Shown here one piece after another: positions 1 through 13,636 of a stretch of 64,000 bases of DNA. This stretch comes from Eretmocerus hayati (Eukaryota > Arthropoda > Insecta > Hymenoptera > Aphelinidae). The position numbers were made by a program, and so were the translations under genes. The notes below the pieces were generated by a model. That model was not told the origin of the DNA, searched no databases, and saw nothing but the letters and a program-made list of their open reading frames with translations. The stretch covers positions 67,198,282 through 67,262,281 of the forward strand of contig CM056741.1 of assembly GCA_029851415.1 (NCBI GenBank). Reading direction: 5' to 3'. The stretch's first letter is position 1, and each line of letters opens with the position of its first letter.

Positions 1-167
1 TGAATATGGCATATATATGTGCCACAAATAATTATAACCACGCACCAGACCGTCTAGCTACCGCCTCAAGAACCTGTCCACACACCCGCCCGACCATCAA
101 CCTACCCACCAACCGAATCTCACGCACCCCCACCCATAATCCGCATGTCCATGTATTATATTTCAAC

Positions 168-372
168 CAGCCCAGCCCAGCCCAGCCTACGTTCCAGTCA
201 GACCGCCTCGGACTATACTAGATCGTCCTGGACCGTTCCAGATCGTACTAGACTTTCCTAGACCATTTCCAGGCTGTAACAACCAGTTTCAGACCATCCA
301 AGCTCGTTCAAGACCGTCCCAGATCCTCCTCAACCATTTTAGACCGTTCCAAACCGACCAGACCGGACGGTA
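168..372. repeat. Pentamer run followed by degenerate minisatellite
   Basis: A short run of CCCAG units (about 168-187) is followed by roughly 180 bases of degenerate repeats resembling AGACCGTTCCAG, with variants such as AGATCGTACTAG and AGACCATTTCCAG. The period is about 11-23 bases and the copies are imperfect. No coding signal is seen; the short open frames here come from the repeat. Confidence 0.6.
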
Positions 373-2662
373 CGTACCAAACTATCCATACACCTGATCA
401 CCCACTCATCCATTACCTATACGGTCAACCATTATACTTCACTTCTTTAACGTAGGCAATTCAATGCGCGGGATACGGATAAACAAATTTTAGCTAGGCC
501 TTTGAATATTATAAATAAAATAGTTTGGTAGATCTTGGTGAAATACTGATATACATCGAAGCCGTTGGACGGATTGCTCAGACAACTCAGCATTTTGTAT
601 TCCATTATCTTTTTGAGATCAACTCGAATACCGTAAACTCCGGTGCAGCATGGACAGTGCATACGCGATATTGTGATCTATCCAGAAAATTACTCTTTCC
701 ACACATGAATCCTAATTACACTCACAGATGTCGAAGTATCATGAATTCCAGCTGATTTTGTAGATTTATTCAACGGGAATATGAATTTTGAATGCCTGGA
801 TGGATTTCGCATTATTGCTGGTAAAGTTTGATCCGAATGCATCACCAACTCATCAAAATGCTTGAATAAATTATCAAAATCGACGAATCTCGACACAACT
901 CATGGGAATCGTTGCCAACACTGCTTCCGGCTCGTACAGATACACTTTGAACATCATGAACAAGACGTGGAATGGGGCGAATCGGTACCCGATCTGTCGG
1001 CCCCGTCGCAGCGAAAATGTTAAAACTCATCCTTGTCCATGCAAAAACAGATGTTGTTTCGCAAGCTCATGTCAGTACATAGTGTGCTGCGCGAGAGCGT
1101 AACACGTTGTTCATTTGTAAATAAATCCTTAGATCTAGTGGATGTTAGATCTCATAACGAGCGATTCGGAACCGGCGGCAGCAAACACGGATTTCTGATA
1201 AAACGCTGCAAATGTATGCATGTATACATCGTGTATATGCATACAATCAAGAAGTGCGGTTTAATAGTCTATACCTAACAGCGATTAAGCAGCACACATG
1301 CTCGATCGCTGTACGAAAAACATCCCTACGTATATGATTGGACAGCCGCGATCTATATTCTACGCTAATTCGGGTCGAACTGTGTCTGCGTGACGGATCC
1401 GAGCGCGGGCGCGTTTACCTATGCAAATTCAATTAGCCCGGGCCGTGACGCGGCCGAGAGCTTGCAGAAATACGTCGGTCGGGGGCTCAACTCTTAATTG
1501 ACGTGCAACTTGCGCCGAGCCGGGTGATAGCGCGCCTATATACGAGTTGGATGCTTCGCGAAAACTTTGCTCGGGTTCGTCCAAGCTCGAAACTTGGCAA
1601 ATATCGAATTGCGCTGTTGAATCGAGCTGCGTACCACACATCCGTGCAATAATAAAAAATTTCATGGACATTACTCGTAACTGAAATATCCGTCGGTGCG
1701 ATTTGAGGCTAGCTTTTTGCGAGCGATAAATTTGTTGAGCCATGTGGACCAAAGTTCGCCCGGTAATTCGACCCAAATTTGTGAAATTTCCGTGTGCGAA
1801 TATGATTCGGTGTAGCTTCAGTTTCTCCGTGTAAATTTCATCAGATATTCTCGGAATGTTGTGAGCGGAGGGATGAATTCATCGCTAGTGAGTGCAAAAT
1901 TTGATTCGTGCAATGTTTGTGGTCAAAGGGGTATTTGACTCAATGTTAGTTGGACGTAGTTATTTTCATTGCACGTCGGACAAGTTCTGCTCATCTCTAT
2001 ACAATTTGACAGATTGTAAAACACTATAATTTTGACGATTCCATTCATAGAGTTATCATTGCAGGAATCAGTCAATCGTCTTCTCAATTTTATAATTCAA
2101 CATTTTTTATTCTAAATAATTTTTCCAAAATCGATCTGGAACCACGTAGCTGTTTTGCAAAAACACCAACTTGTCCAAAGTATAAATTTTCACGAAAGGT
2201 CGACATCTTTTTGATGTAATTTGCAACGGATTAGAATGATTTTCCAGATCTGCATAGGGATGTGGAAAAGAACGTAGTGCTTGTTTAACCCGTGCCTTGT
2301 TTCGCTGTTGCACGAATTCCCGCAGAGAATCTGAGGGGAGTCTATCATTCCAATTTCAAACTTCCCGAACGAGCCATACACGAGCGTCGGGCCAATTTAT
2401 ACGCAAAGTATTTCATCCCTCGTTCGGCAGCATCAAATCGAGCGTCAAATGTATGCACAGCGAGTCTACAGAATATGTACAGTGCGGATGCATTTCGAAG
2501 AACTCGTCATTATTTTTTAATCCCAAGCCGAGGCCATACGGGTATAATAATTTGATTCACTCTCACCATCACGGCTCATCTTCGTGAGGTTATTCGAGGG
2601 GTTATTAGATTTTCCCAATATATCCGTGAAGAGAAGTGCACTCTTGGCATCGAAAAAAATCG
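373..2662. other. No gene recognised
   Basis: Only short open frames without recognisable domains occur on either strand. I see no convincing exon, RNA gene or promoter. The stretch could be an intron or the 5' flank of the phosphatase gene downstream. Confidence 0.5.
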
Positions 2663-2664
2663 TA

Positions 2665-3453
2665 GTAGAAACTTCCTAACTCGAAACTCCCTAACTTGAA
2701 CAATCCCCTATCGCAAAGTAAAAGGCCAGGCTCTTGAGAAAAACTATCTTACTTGGAAAAATACACAGTAAACTGAAGACCCCCTAACTGGGAAAAAAAT
2801 TCTACAGCAAAAACTCCTCAAGTCAAAAATTTGATCGATTCTCGCCTATATTTTGAACCAAAAACTTTCTAACTCGAATTTTTGACCAAGCAAAAGTTCG
2901 GATGTTGTGATAAGGGCTTTGGGTGTCGGTGGTATGACTTTCAAGGAATTTTTTTATTTTGACACTAATATCGCAACGTAAGTCTGTTCGAGTGATGAAT
3001 ATATCTTATATCTATAGTGTGACTTTCATGGAGTAGAACAGTGGATTTTTTAATTGATGGGAACAATTGGATGATGAAAACAAGAGTGGCATGAATCGAG
3101 AATCTGAAATCGATGATGTTGTAATATTGAGAGAGCTGGAGGGATCGTGAGGGAGATATTCTCAGATCTGTTTCGATTAGAGGATGTTAATGGTTGTGTG
3201 AAATTGCAGTCTTAATACATCAATCGAAAATGACTTATTTTATGTAATAACTGAGATTGAAAATTCTCATGATATTTTTTTCCAATACATATGATCTGAT
3301 GATGCGATTCAAGTAGATTGAGTTTAGAATACATTAATCTGTTGACGATACTACATGTCGGATGTCGTCTCAAAAAACTTTCAAACCCGAAAAACTCCCT
3401 GACTTGAACTCTTCGTCGGATCTCTCGAGATTCGAGTTAGAGAGTTTCTACTG
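2665..3453. mobile_element. MITE-like element with AGTAGAAAC-type termini
   Basis: The left end reads GTAGAAACTTCCTAACTCG and the right end is its near reverse complement, CGAGTTAGAGAGTTTCTAC. TA dinucleotides lie at both outer edges. The interior carries many copies of 'CTAACTCGAA/CTAACTTGAA' and 'AAAACTCCCT'-like words. It has no coding capacity. The TA target site and short inverted ends fit a non-autonomous Tc1/mariner-type element, but the family assignment is inference. Confidence 0.6.
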
Positions 3454-3455
3454 TA

Positions 3456-6400
3456 CTCCATAGAAAATTGACTCGAACCGCTAGAACGCAAAATTTCTTC
3501 CCATTCTATCGCCTTGATTCCAGAGGGACACACCATGCTAATTCGCAAACGTCACTCGCTCTATAAAATTGAAACTTACGGATATTACAACCATATCAGC
3601 TTCTTCTTCGATAATTCAAGTACAACTTCCCTTCACAATTGATTCGATACATTTAGTTAGGGCCGATCGAAGCGATCCGAAAATACCCGACCGCGACGCG
3701 ACGTCACGAGAGCCAAGAAGTCTGCAGTGAGCGCTCTAAAATCATTTCGGTGTCTCGTTCGATTGGGTATGCGATCATCAATATTCAGTCGGCTCTTGTG
3801 CCCCGAATCTCGCGCAGGGTGCTCATCGTTTGGCTCTCCTTCTCGAAGTTACAATCGGCTCTCGATAAAATTTGGAACAGCTCAATCAGCTCGAAGCTAC
3901 CCTCACTTTGAGATCTCACACTTATATGCTCACACACGTGTACAAAAAGGGGATCCAGTGAATCGGGAAAATTGCATTGGTGAATCAGAGGCTGCGGAGT
4001 TGTGAACAGAGTCGACATCGATTGCGGGACAAGGCATACTCCCTTACATGGTGTGTTTGCTCGCCGAGGGCATATCGAGCCTGTTGACGATCATAACCGC
4101 AAACACGACGAGTTGATCCTGTGATAGGTCGAGATCGCAATTTATTGCGGAATCTCGTCCAAAATCTCAAAATATCTCGTTATAGTATTGCCCTGTGCCT
4201 CGTCCTGCGCTCAGATGCTTCATGTACCTTTGGCAGATTACTTTACTCTTTATTGTCGCTGAAATTTGCTGGGTAATGAAGTTTTGAATTTAAAAATAAT
4301 GGTTTTCATTGAGCCCGGAAAATGCAATTAATATCATCCGTATTTTTTTGGCTACAAATGCACTTGACTACTACCAAGGCCGTTCTGCACAGAGCCCAAG
4401 AAATACGACCTTTAAAGACACGGCGATGCAATATTGCACTTTACTCAAGATTCTTTCCGCGAAAGAGAGCGAGTCACCCTTTTCACAAGAGTTTTCCGAG
4501 GCTCGCGAACAACTCGAGTGCTCCCTTCGTTCCTCTGTTCTTGAGCGGCAGCGGCAGTTAGCGCTCAATATTTATGAGACACGATAACTTTTCCTCCTTT
4601 ACAAAAATGGATGATCGATCTTTCACTTAGTTGCGATAAAAAGAGTCTGGGCCGTGTTCTAAATTTGACGTCAAAGTTAGAATACGGCCCTTGTGGGACT
4701 CACTTACGAATACAGGCACGGCATCTTTGAGAAGTTGAATTTCAAATTGAGAGCTCAATCCGATCAACGTCACATTTTACTTGGATCAATGTTAAAAGTC
4801 ATGAGTAATCGCCATCGGAAAATAGTGCTCTCTGACCAAATTATACCATTCATGTCGTATATAATGTCAATCATGGGAAGAATTCGGACCAAGCTCATCC
4901 TTGCAAATGAGAAATTCTGTCATCCATTGATAGAAACTACTGTCACGATGTTGTAATTTTCATCACCCGGTGTCTGGCAACTATACGATGATCGTCGGTA
5001 TTTATGGCCATTGTCCGATTGTGAAAGATAACATGTAAGCCTCGTCTTACGATTAATTAACATTCATTGATCTTCAAGATTGCATATCAACCAGATTTTC
5101 GAAGAAAAAACTCGCTGACAAAATTTTCATTAGCATTCTTTTAGGATGGTTTGATGTTTATGCCTGTTACAACACGTCATCATCTGGGAACATTCAATTA
5201 CCATAATTGGAATTTACGGTCATTTCCATTCACTCGTACTAAATAATTCAACAGGTAGATGAAACTTTGATACGTTCAACCTGAAGAATGAAATTCTAGA
5301 TTATCATACTCAACAATCGACCCGAGAGCTTTGCGCGAGTACCGACACGTTCAGCTCTACTTTAATTGATCTTTATCCAGAGCATACGTACATTGAGTAT
5401 GCTCCAAAACTTTGTTTAACTTTGCCATTCAGTTCAATTCAATTATGTCTACTGCAAACCAATAATTCGGTTACGTAAGTAGGAGCTCAAATGAAATGGG
5501 TTTCTGAAGAAAAATACCTTATAATTTGTGTGAAATCGGCCTTACATGATCAAACGTGTCCAAAAATGTGTTGATTCGACAAACCGAAAGCCCGACATCG
5601 ATGCACGTATATGAAAAACGTTTCGTATATGAATAGTTCCGTCGAAAATTTGAAACAATGTGTGCCATCTCTCACGATCTCTCAAAACGATTGAAAAAAC
5701 AATTAATTAACTCATTATCGGTGTAATTTTTGTGCTCTCTGTGGCGCAATCGTTAGTTTTCCGATCCAGAGCTACCCGAAAATATTAGGTATCATCGAAA
5801 TAGGGGTCGAAATGTCAATTCCGTGCGCTGTGCTTACTTTTTCCGGACTTTGTGAGTGTGAAGCGTCGCGGTGGGGCTCGCTCGGATTTAGGCCGGGCAA
5901 ATTTATCGAATATAATGGTAGTAAGCATCATCTCCCAGAGCTACAAGGACCAAAAAACCACTTTTTGGATGCATGGCGAGCACGTACATTTTGTGGCGCA
6001 ACTTTTCCTCGATAAAAGTGAATTTGCCTCATTCCAGGGCTTTCTGCACCAGTTCATTCTTAAAATTGATCGTCTCGCCCAACTTTTCTATGCGTACAAA
6101 AATCGACTGGAACTGATTTTCGACCTCTGCGGAGTACTTTTCCGACAAAATCTACTTCAAACCGTTTGGCCGTGAGAGCAATTTTGGTGTCAAAATGTCA
6201 GATCCGTCCGTGGCTTCAAAATGTCAGTCGCGTCTCCCCGTATTATTTTTATGGTACCGATGATTGGAAATATTCATAAACATGCGTGACTTGAATTATG
6301 CTTCGTATGTTTCGAAAAGTCGGGAAATACACCTTAGAACCTTCGGATGTCAGATTTGGGGTTGGCACATTTTCGACCGTAAAATATCGAAATTTTCACG

Positions 6401-7627
6401 GAACTACTCATATTCTGATCAATTGCGGTTAGGAACTGTAATAAATGAATTTTCGACATCCATATTGCTCGAGTCAACTCAACCATTCAGAATTCAACCT
6501 CAGTATAACGGTAATCGCGTGAATTTGAGGTACGAGGATAGATAAAATGAACAACTATTCGAGGATGGTTTGATTCGATTGGTATTAAATCCAAGAAATA
6601 GCAATAGAATCTATTGTCTCGACAACATCTCAGTAGACAACATCTCAGCTAGATAAGTATAACGGTGTTGCATTGCCACTATCCTCGACATTATCCGGCG
6701 AGTGAGCTCTATAGCATTATGGACGCGAGCGCCTCGTGGTCCATTTATTGATTAACAGCATTATTCCTTCTGGCCAGTGCACGACACTCAAATTATCCCG
6801 TACATCAGTAGACTCTACACATGTACTACACAATACTCCAATAGGATAGTTTATCCGTACTATATCAGCCTGTTGTGTGCAAAAGGGAGAAAGTGGTGCG
6901 ACTCGACGAATGGTCAGACGGAACGATGTGATGCGATTCCTCGCGATATCCGGCACGTATACGCGATGACACGACAAGCCATACGCATTGGCGATAGACG
7001 GATAGAATTTCCGCCTGTCGTTACTAGTGGAATTATATCTATAAAGCGATTCGTGAACAAATCGATTTCTCTTTCAGCCTGCGCGCAATTCCGAAGCTTC
7101 TCATCGTACCCGTACACCTTCTCAACGCTTCTCGTCATTTCTATAGATATATTGGAGATGGAGCACACCTGTGCGAGCGTTCCATCGTAGTTTCAAAAGG
7201 CTCAAGAATCGGGGCAGGAAAAAGAGATACGAAAGCGCTAATGGATTGCCTCGGAGGATTATGAGGCCGTAATTAAGCTGCTGAGATCGCGCTAAGGATT
7301 TATATTGTCGACATTTGTGAAATCACCGGATTCCCTTCTTCTTGCTCTGCTAGCGATCGATACCCTTCAGGCATCGAGCCTCGTTATCCTGATTAGCGTG
7401 GTTGGGGCGAGGGAGGGGGTGGCTCGAAAATTGGAAAATGATAGGAACCTAGAATAAGTGCATATCGCACTGTAATTGCGCTCGGGTGCCGTTTCACCTC
7501 TTGAGGGTCTAACGATTGTATTACCAGCTTCTGGGGGGAAATTTTTTGGATGAAAAATTTTCCCGACGATGCTGGATATTGAGTTATCCTTAACTCATCA
7601 AGAGTAATTTTGTACATTTTTCGTTCT
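3456..7627. other. No gene recognised apart from a short palindrome
   Basis: Open frames of up to about 137 codons occur on both strands (for example at 6777-7190 on +), but none shows a recognisable domain, Kozak context with supporting splice sites, or biased composition. The only structure I can support is the CRE-centred palindrome listed separately. Confidence 0.5.
4649..4690. repeat. 42-bp palindrome centred on a perfect CRE (TGACGTCA)
   Basis: Two 21-base arms (4649-4669 and 4670-4690) are reverse complements with two mismatches. The outer arms read GGGCCGTRTTCTAA and the centre is TTTGACGTCAAA, containing the full palindromic CRE TGACGTCA at 4666-4673. It may be the remnant of a tiny foldback element or a bZIP binding site; which is not decided by sequence. 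Confidence 0.7.
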
Positions 7628-7699
7628 TGAGATGATTATTCGGTCTCATCGATCTTGACTTCCGTCCTTCAAGATCGATGAGACCAAATAATCATCTCA
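7628..7699. repeat. Hairpin with 31-bp arms
   Basis: The arm at 7628-7658 is the reverse complement of 7669-7699 with about two mismatches; the loop is 10 bases (7659-7668). The flanks also share TTAACTCATCAA (near 7587 and 7705), the latter in direct orientation. Small foldback element or hairpin; no gene. Confidence 0.8.
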
Positions 7700-7868
7700 T
7701 ATACTTAACTCATCAAATTCATTCGGCCGAGTAAATGTGCGAGACCAAAATCTTGATCTTCTACGTTTATCCTAGGAGCGATGATCACGGTATTTTTGTA
7801 ACAAATCTCTATAATCAATCGATGCAATCGGACATCGCACTCAATGTTTGTGAGAGTTTAGTGAATTA

Positions 7869-8691
7869 GGTGAGAGTGCCCAACATGCTTCTCCCCCCTC
7901 GAGTCGTTTTAACAATCGTTTTGGTCTCCATGAATATTGTCCAGCCAAATTCAGCTTATTCTGAAGTTTGTTTCAAACCCTTCGAAATGAGCTGGGGTAC
8001 GTCTGATTCTGATCAATTGGAGCCGAGCTACTCTGGTTTAACCAAGAAGTAATTTTTGAGCGTTTACAAAAATGTGTACCTACCTTGCCGACTCTTTAAA
8101 ACAATGTAAATCGGATATGAAAAATGTATAATCGTTTTTATCGCCATACAACCACATATAGAGCTTTTCCATCGGTCGAAATCACTCTTTCCAAATTATT
8201 TTGATGCGATTAACACATTTTGAGTAGTGAAAAACGTCGTTCTGCACGCTCTTCTGAGATAACCAAATAGGGGCATGTTGATTACACACCAATTTTTACT
8301 TTCATGTATTGCATACGATCTCTGTATTTTGCTCATAAATCGCTTCAAGTTCAAATTTTGCAACTCTGAAAAGCAAATTTCAATGGTCTCGAAACTAGAA
8401 ATCGAATGCTGTAAAGTACGTTGAAATTAGCCCAACCAATATTGTTTGGTATCAGTCTTATTGAACGCAATTTTGTTGGCCATTTCTTAGCTGTTTATTT
8501 TCTAGCAAACGTGAAGAATCAAGAAATCACTCATTTTCTGGGGAACGCAGAAATCATCCGGGATCGGTCCAAACAACTAATTTTCTCATAATCCAACATA
8601 ACAAATGTGAAAAAAGTTTGAGGAACGGTCAACGAGGGCCCATTCCCTCATACAAGATTGGCATGTGGGGGCATTTTGGATACACTTACCT
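7869..8691. mobile_element. Degraded copy of a TA-flanked MITE (same family as 42.0 kb)
   Basis: The right end reads GGATACACTTACCTTA and the left end GGTGAGAGTGCCCAAC, a decayed version of the terminal repeats of the 42025-42858 element. Both copies lie in the same orientation and share interior segments, such as 'GGAGCCGAGCT', 'TTTAAAACAATGTAAATCGG' and 'CGAGATAACCA'-like words. TA is present at both borders. Non-coding. Confidence 0.75.
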
Positions 8692-8693
8692 TA

Positions 8694-11600
8694 CATTCGA
8701 TCGGCTTTTTCGAGTCGAAGTATATGAATCACAATTGGCTGACCAAACCAGGGGTTGGAATGAGTCACTCCGCTGTATTTTCATTCAAGTTTTTCGATTG
8801 AATACTGTTCCGATAGCTGTTTCAAGGTTGATCCAACATTTCTTCAATCATGCATCGCACTCGTTGTATTGATAATGGGTCGTCGACAAGGCTCACCAAT
8901 TGATCCCATTGCGAGGAGCGTAATCGATAACAAACTGAATGTTGTCATTCAAAAATGTTTGGCCTCTGTCACACCGAAACATGTATCCATGGATCTTATT
9001 GCGCTCGAAATCACAGTTGACTAATGAAGTGACATCGTGTTACCAAAATCATTCTACAAATTCAAAAACGAAGAGAACTTTCCGAAATCAGAGCGTGATG
9101 TACGAGAAACTCAAAATGAGTATCCAGCGAGTGAGCGCGCAGTGGCGAATTCTCTCAGAGAACAGTTCCAATGTCTTCTCCCGTGCAATACCCTCGCAAC
9201 ATTGTATATTTCGTTATCAAATATACGCATAGATACGCAAACTTCTTGCACTTGACTTTTTGTACACCTTCAGAAACAATCAAAACTTTTGAGGCGGATG
9301 AGAGAAAAACTAGCTGTACCGACAATCAAATTCCAATTCTCAACAAAACTTTCCAGCTCACGGAGAATCGAATGAAAGGAAACGATCCGGCGAAAGGTTT
9401 CAACTTTTATTCTCAAGTTGCAATCGAACAACGGAATTTGTCTCTTTCTATCTCGTGACTGACATTGGTATCCATACGAAATAGTGACACTTTCTTCTTC
9501 CACATAGACGAGAAAAAGATGCAGAAGTAACTGCTGCGACGAAAGCAGTAAAGGAAGGCACGAAATGTTCGGCAGTGAAATGAAAGTGCATCACGTACAT
9601 ACAACGTGTCAGCGTGTCTCATGCCTCGTTCTCTTTAATGCTTGTGCGCACTTCTTGTATGCTAAAGCTGCTGGCATTATGATTGCTCTTTTTGGTATTA
9701 TTGTCGAGGAACTGACTGTAGCATTCGTTGATTCAAAAAAACTCAATGCCGAAGAAGAAGCCCGTGAAAAGTATTCAGCGCCCCCTGCTGGCGGTCATTA
9801 TTATCCCGAATCAACCTGCACAATGGAATTTCGCCTTTTTTCTGCACCATCGCCGTATGTGTGAGAAGGAAGAGAGCGGAAAAGCAGAGTGCAAACGGAT
9901 ATAAAAATCGCAAAAAGAAGAAGGAAAAGCCAGAGACAATAGCACAAACGGTTGCTTTTTGCGCTCTTTCAGAATACAGATGAATGCGACTAGAGCTAGA
10001 CAGCGCGATAACTCGTCGATGACGCTTCAATTTCTGCTTGCATCTTTCCTCTGCTCCATCCACACATTTCTCAATATCGATTCCTACACGATTCCATTTG
10101 TCGTTTTTCAATGCGGTATCAATTCAAAACTTTCAATATTTCAATACGCCGTTCGGATATTGGACTTGTGCGATTCTCAAAAAAGCGAAATCAACAACTG
10201 CAAAACGAATTAGGACTTTCTCAAAAACTGCCATTGCAGCAGACTCGCATTCAATAACTAATGAAACTGAAATTTGATTCTCATTTATGTAGGATTACTT
10301 GTTTACGTGAACAACATTCATCGGTCAATAGTTTCAAAAAACCTTTTTTGACACACTGCGCGATAAAGTATCCCATCACTCGGACGCGAGAAAGTTTTTT
10401 CATCACTCTAACCTAAAAATGCCGCGTTCAAATGGGATTTTAGGGTTCTTGTAATGAAAAAATACACCCGTACTTCGCTTGCAAGCCCATTTTGGGCACT
10501 GGAGAACATTACTGTTTCGCTTCGCTCAACGGACAAAACTGTCCTAGTGCCCGAAATGGGCTAAGACGCTCTCCGTACGGAAACGTAATATCATACCCTT
10601 GTATCAAAATGTACTACATCGCACCCTCGCCATGGAACCCATCTCATGGACGCGAATAATAGTATATTATGAATATTATGACACTGCTCATAGAATAGGT
10701 AGTTTTGTGCGAAGGACTGTTCATGGCACGAGCAAAGCGAGCGTGCTATAAGTCCCTCGTAACAAAACCACTCATTTGCACGCAGTCTCACACTATGTTT
10801 TATTACACGAGAATCCAAAAATAGTGTTCAAAGTTGCGATTTTTAGGTTGGAGTGCTATAAAAGTTGTTATACCCTCGTATCGAAATATACTATTTTGAT
10901 GCATTGTAAGGACCATTTTCTTGTCCCGAATTACATATTTTTTTGAGCGAACAAAAATTTTCTTGATGCAAAAGATACTTTGATGACTTATGGGAAAGTT
11001 TTGAAATATTTTTCGAAGATAGTGTGCTTACGTTTTTTGCGCATGCCTCACCTCATTCTGTCTCGTTTTCCAATATATTTCTGATTTGCATTATTCTTAT
11101 TAAAAACTTGTCGGCTGCGTCTTGAAGACTCAATTTCTCTCGCTCTTACGTATTGATCGATTCGATCTTGTCTTGCATAAACGTAAAATTGTCTTGCAGT
11201 CTTGGCCGTTTACGTTTTCAACCCACCATAGGCTAATACGGCCCGAGTGAGTTGACAAAGATGGCCCGACTGACGAGTAATGTTGGGCAAGTATCTGTTC
11301 AAGTGTCGATCCTTAGGTATTCGTAAAGGGGGTTGCCGGTTGTTCAGAGTATCTGCTAATGGAAGAGGTCGATTTTCAAAGAAAAATATTGCATTTCTGC
11401 CAGTCGCACAAAAATCAGCAGTTATGAAGAGGTGTCCGCTTCTCAGAATGATCTTTGAGGGAGATTCATTACGATCATTGTGAATTGTACGAGTAATATT
11501 GAGACCTTATTTTAGAAACTGTTTGTCATCTTTCATCAGAATAGTTCATATATCACTCAGATTCATCGCGATTCTGTGCGGAACTGTTAAATTTTTTTAG

Positions 11601-12581
11601 GAATATCAAGAAATAGATAAAGTAATCTGTGCAGGTTCTGAAGTGAGAGTAAAAATTTTCTACCAAGAATCTTCCAATTTATTACTTGAAAACAATGTGA
11701 AATTAAAAAACTTGGTTTTTTCTTACAACCTAGTGCCCCAACTCAATCTATATCACTCATAAATGATACACAATTTCATACAACTAAATACTCGAATCAT
11801 CAAAGGGTTTTGAGAAGAGTAAGATATTGTGAAAGTGGCTCACGTTCGGTATGAAATTCTGTGTTCGCGTGATGCAAATTACTCGTCTCGGGAGCATATA
11901 AGCGTGGCTCTTTGACTCGCCTATACCACTGATGTGGCTTTTCTTGCGTACATCAACCGTAGTCCTCGGTACATATATATTTGAGAAGCTCGCTCGCTCG
12001 CGAGTCTTGCACTCTTGCGGTCGCATCGCCATATACCTAAACTACTTCTATCTCTATGACGTACCCATCAAGCATCCCCAAGTTGCACTGTCTCTTCTCT
12101 GAACCCAGCGCGCGCGTACACACACACACACACTCAAGCACTGTCAAGCCTCTCGACCTTCTTTCTTTTCTCTAGTGACGTTTACACACGCGCAAACCTC
12201 TTAACGCAAGAGTTTTTCCGCCTTCTTTACATCGCGTCTCTATCCAAAGACACTCTCTACTACTTTTTCTCTCGACTGTGGTTTTTCTCGGCTCGCAAAA
12301 GCGTATGCAAAATAATGCGAGTGGGAGGAAAGATGGAAATTTTGTCGAGTCGCGTACGGCACTCGTTCTTGCTACAAGGGGGAAAAAATTACGATTTTCT
12401 CTGAGGAAGAGGAGAATCAAAAATATATTTCAGGGATATACTGTCACACTGGTGCCAGATTCGGCAGAATTTATTTAAACATGTTGTGAGGACGTTTTCA
12501 TTGCATAACTTATCAGAAATAATGGATTCCTCAGGAAGAGTTCAATTTTCCAAGGCAGTCTGCTAAAAAGTTGCTATGAAC
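8694..12581. other. No gene recognised; contains an inverted-repeat element and a CA microsatellite
   Basis: A + strand frame at 9565-9864 has a hydrophobic patch but acidic residues inside it, so it is not a convincing transmembrane exon. No domain is recognised in any frame. An (AC)n microsatellite after a CG-rich run lies at about 12108-12133. Confidence 0.5.
10404..10855. mobile_element. Putative foldback/MITE element
   Basis: Outer arms at 10404-10432 and 10826-10855 are imperfect reverse complements sharing 'CACTCYAACCTAAAAAT'. Inside lies a second inverted repeat with 17-bp arms (10484-10500 and 10546-10562; one mismatch) reading AGCCCATTTYGGGCACT. No coding capacity. The outer boundaries are approximate. 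Confidence 0.55.
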
Positions 12582-13548
12582 ATTGAGGGGGTGGGTGGAA
12601 AAAGGGCGTAACCACCATTATGCCCTTCTTCCGGACATCGCTTTTTTTGAGCCCCTATACCAAGATCTACCACCCCCCGAAATCCGTTTTCCGTAAGACC
12701 CCAAAAACCGTCTGGCAGATAAAAGGGCGCAACCGCCATTACGCCCTTTCATCTGCACGATAAAAGGGCGTAAGTGCGATGATAGAATGTTGAAAGGGCG
12801 TAACTGCTACGATAAGATGTTAAAAGGGCGTAACTGCTGTGATAACATTTCAAAAGCAGGGCTTAATTTTTTGCTCAGCCCAACAGGATTTGGGAAAAGG
12901 GCTCAAGTACCTGAATGAAAAGCTTTAAAAGGGTTTAATTACTCTGTAACAGGGCGTAAGTGCAGAGGGCGGATCTGGAAAAAGGGCCTAATTACCAAGG
13001 AAAAATTTTATAGAAATTCTCCAGAGCCTGGAAACGCTTTTCCACCTGATATTACGATGAAAACATGTTGTTTTACTTTCAAATTGAGTGTTTTTACCCT
13101 CCCCTAGTGAAAATAATGTCTCGTCATTTTCACACGGCTGATGGACGCTTCTCGTGTCCATAGAACCGTGGAGCATGATTCGAACCACCTCTTAGCTCCT
13201 AGTAATCAGATATCTTTCAAAACATGTTCAGGAATACTCTCAAAAAATTTTGAGATTATTGGACTTGATCTCGAGATTTAATTCCACTTTTTGTGAGGGA
13301 GAAAGGCCAAAATTTAACCCTGTATTCGAAAAAAGGGCGTAATTGCATCATTTGAAGTTGCTGAGAAAATCTCAAAATTAAATTTCATCCCCCGGCTCGG
13401 ATTGGGCTATTTCGAGAATGCTATCTTCTTCGAAATAAGTCAGTTCAACTCGTCCAATTATGTCTGTAGCGGTTTTTTTTAAGTTTTTATTGATTTTCTC
13501 AAAATGACCGTTTTGCAATTACGCCCTTTTTCCACCCACCCCCTCAAT
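12582..13548. mobile_element. Non-autonomous element with AAAAGGGCGTAA repeats
   Basis: The termini are inverted: ATTGAGGGGGTGGGTGGAAA at the left and its reverse complement at 13529-13548. Inside are about ten copies of a 12-base word close to AAAAGGGCGTAA, in both orientations (for example near 12600, 12722, 12769, 12792, 12820, 12981 and 13333). Such arrays are typical of transposase-binding subterminal repeats. There is no open frame of note. It ends only 88 bases before the first recognised phosphatase exon. Confidence 0.75.
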
Positions 13549-13636
13549 TATCTTCAATAAAAATATGGTAATTAGTATCTCCACGAAACCGAGCTCACAA
13601 AACTTATGCATTCCCTTTTTGCTTGAATTGTTTCAG

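Noticed and set aside
9565..9864. Possible membrane-spanning exon of the PTP
   Set aside because: The hydrophobic patch contains two acidic residues, the splice sites are not convincing, and the phase to exon 13637 could not be supported.
12580..13550. CRISPR-like array of AAAAGGGCGTAA words
   Set aside because: The words occur in both orientations at irregular spacing within an element with inverted ends, in animal-type DNA.
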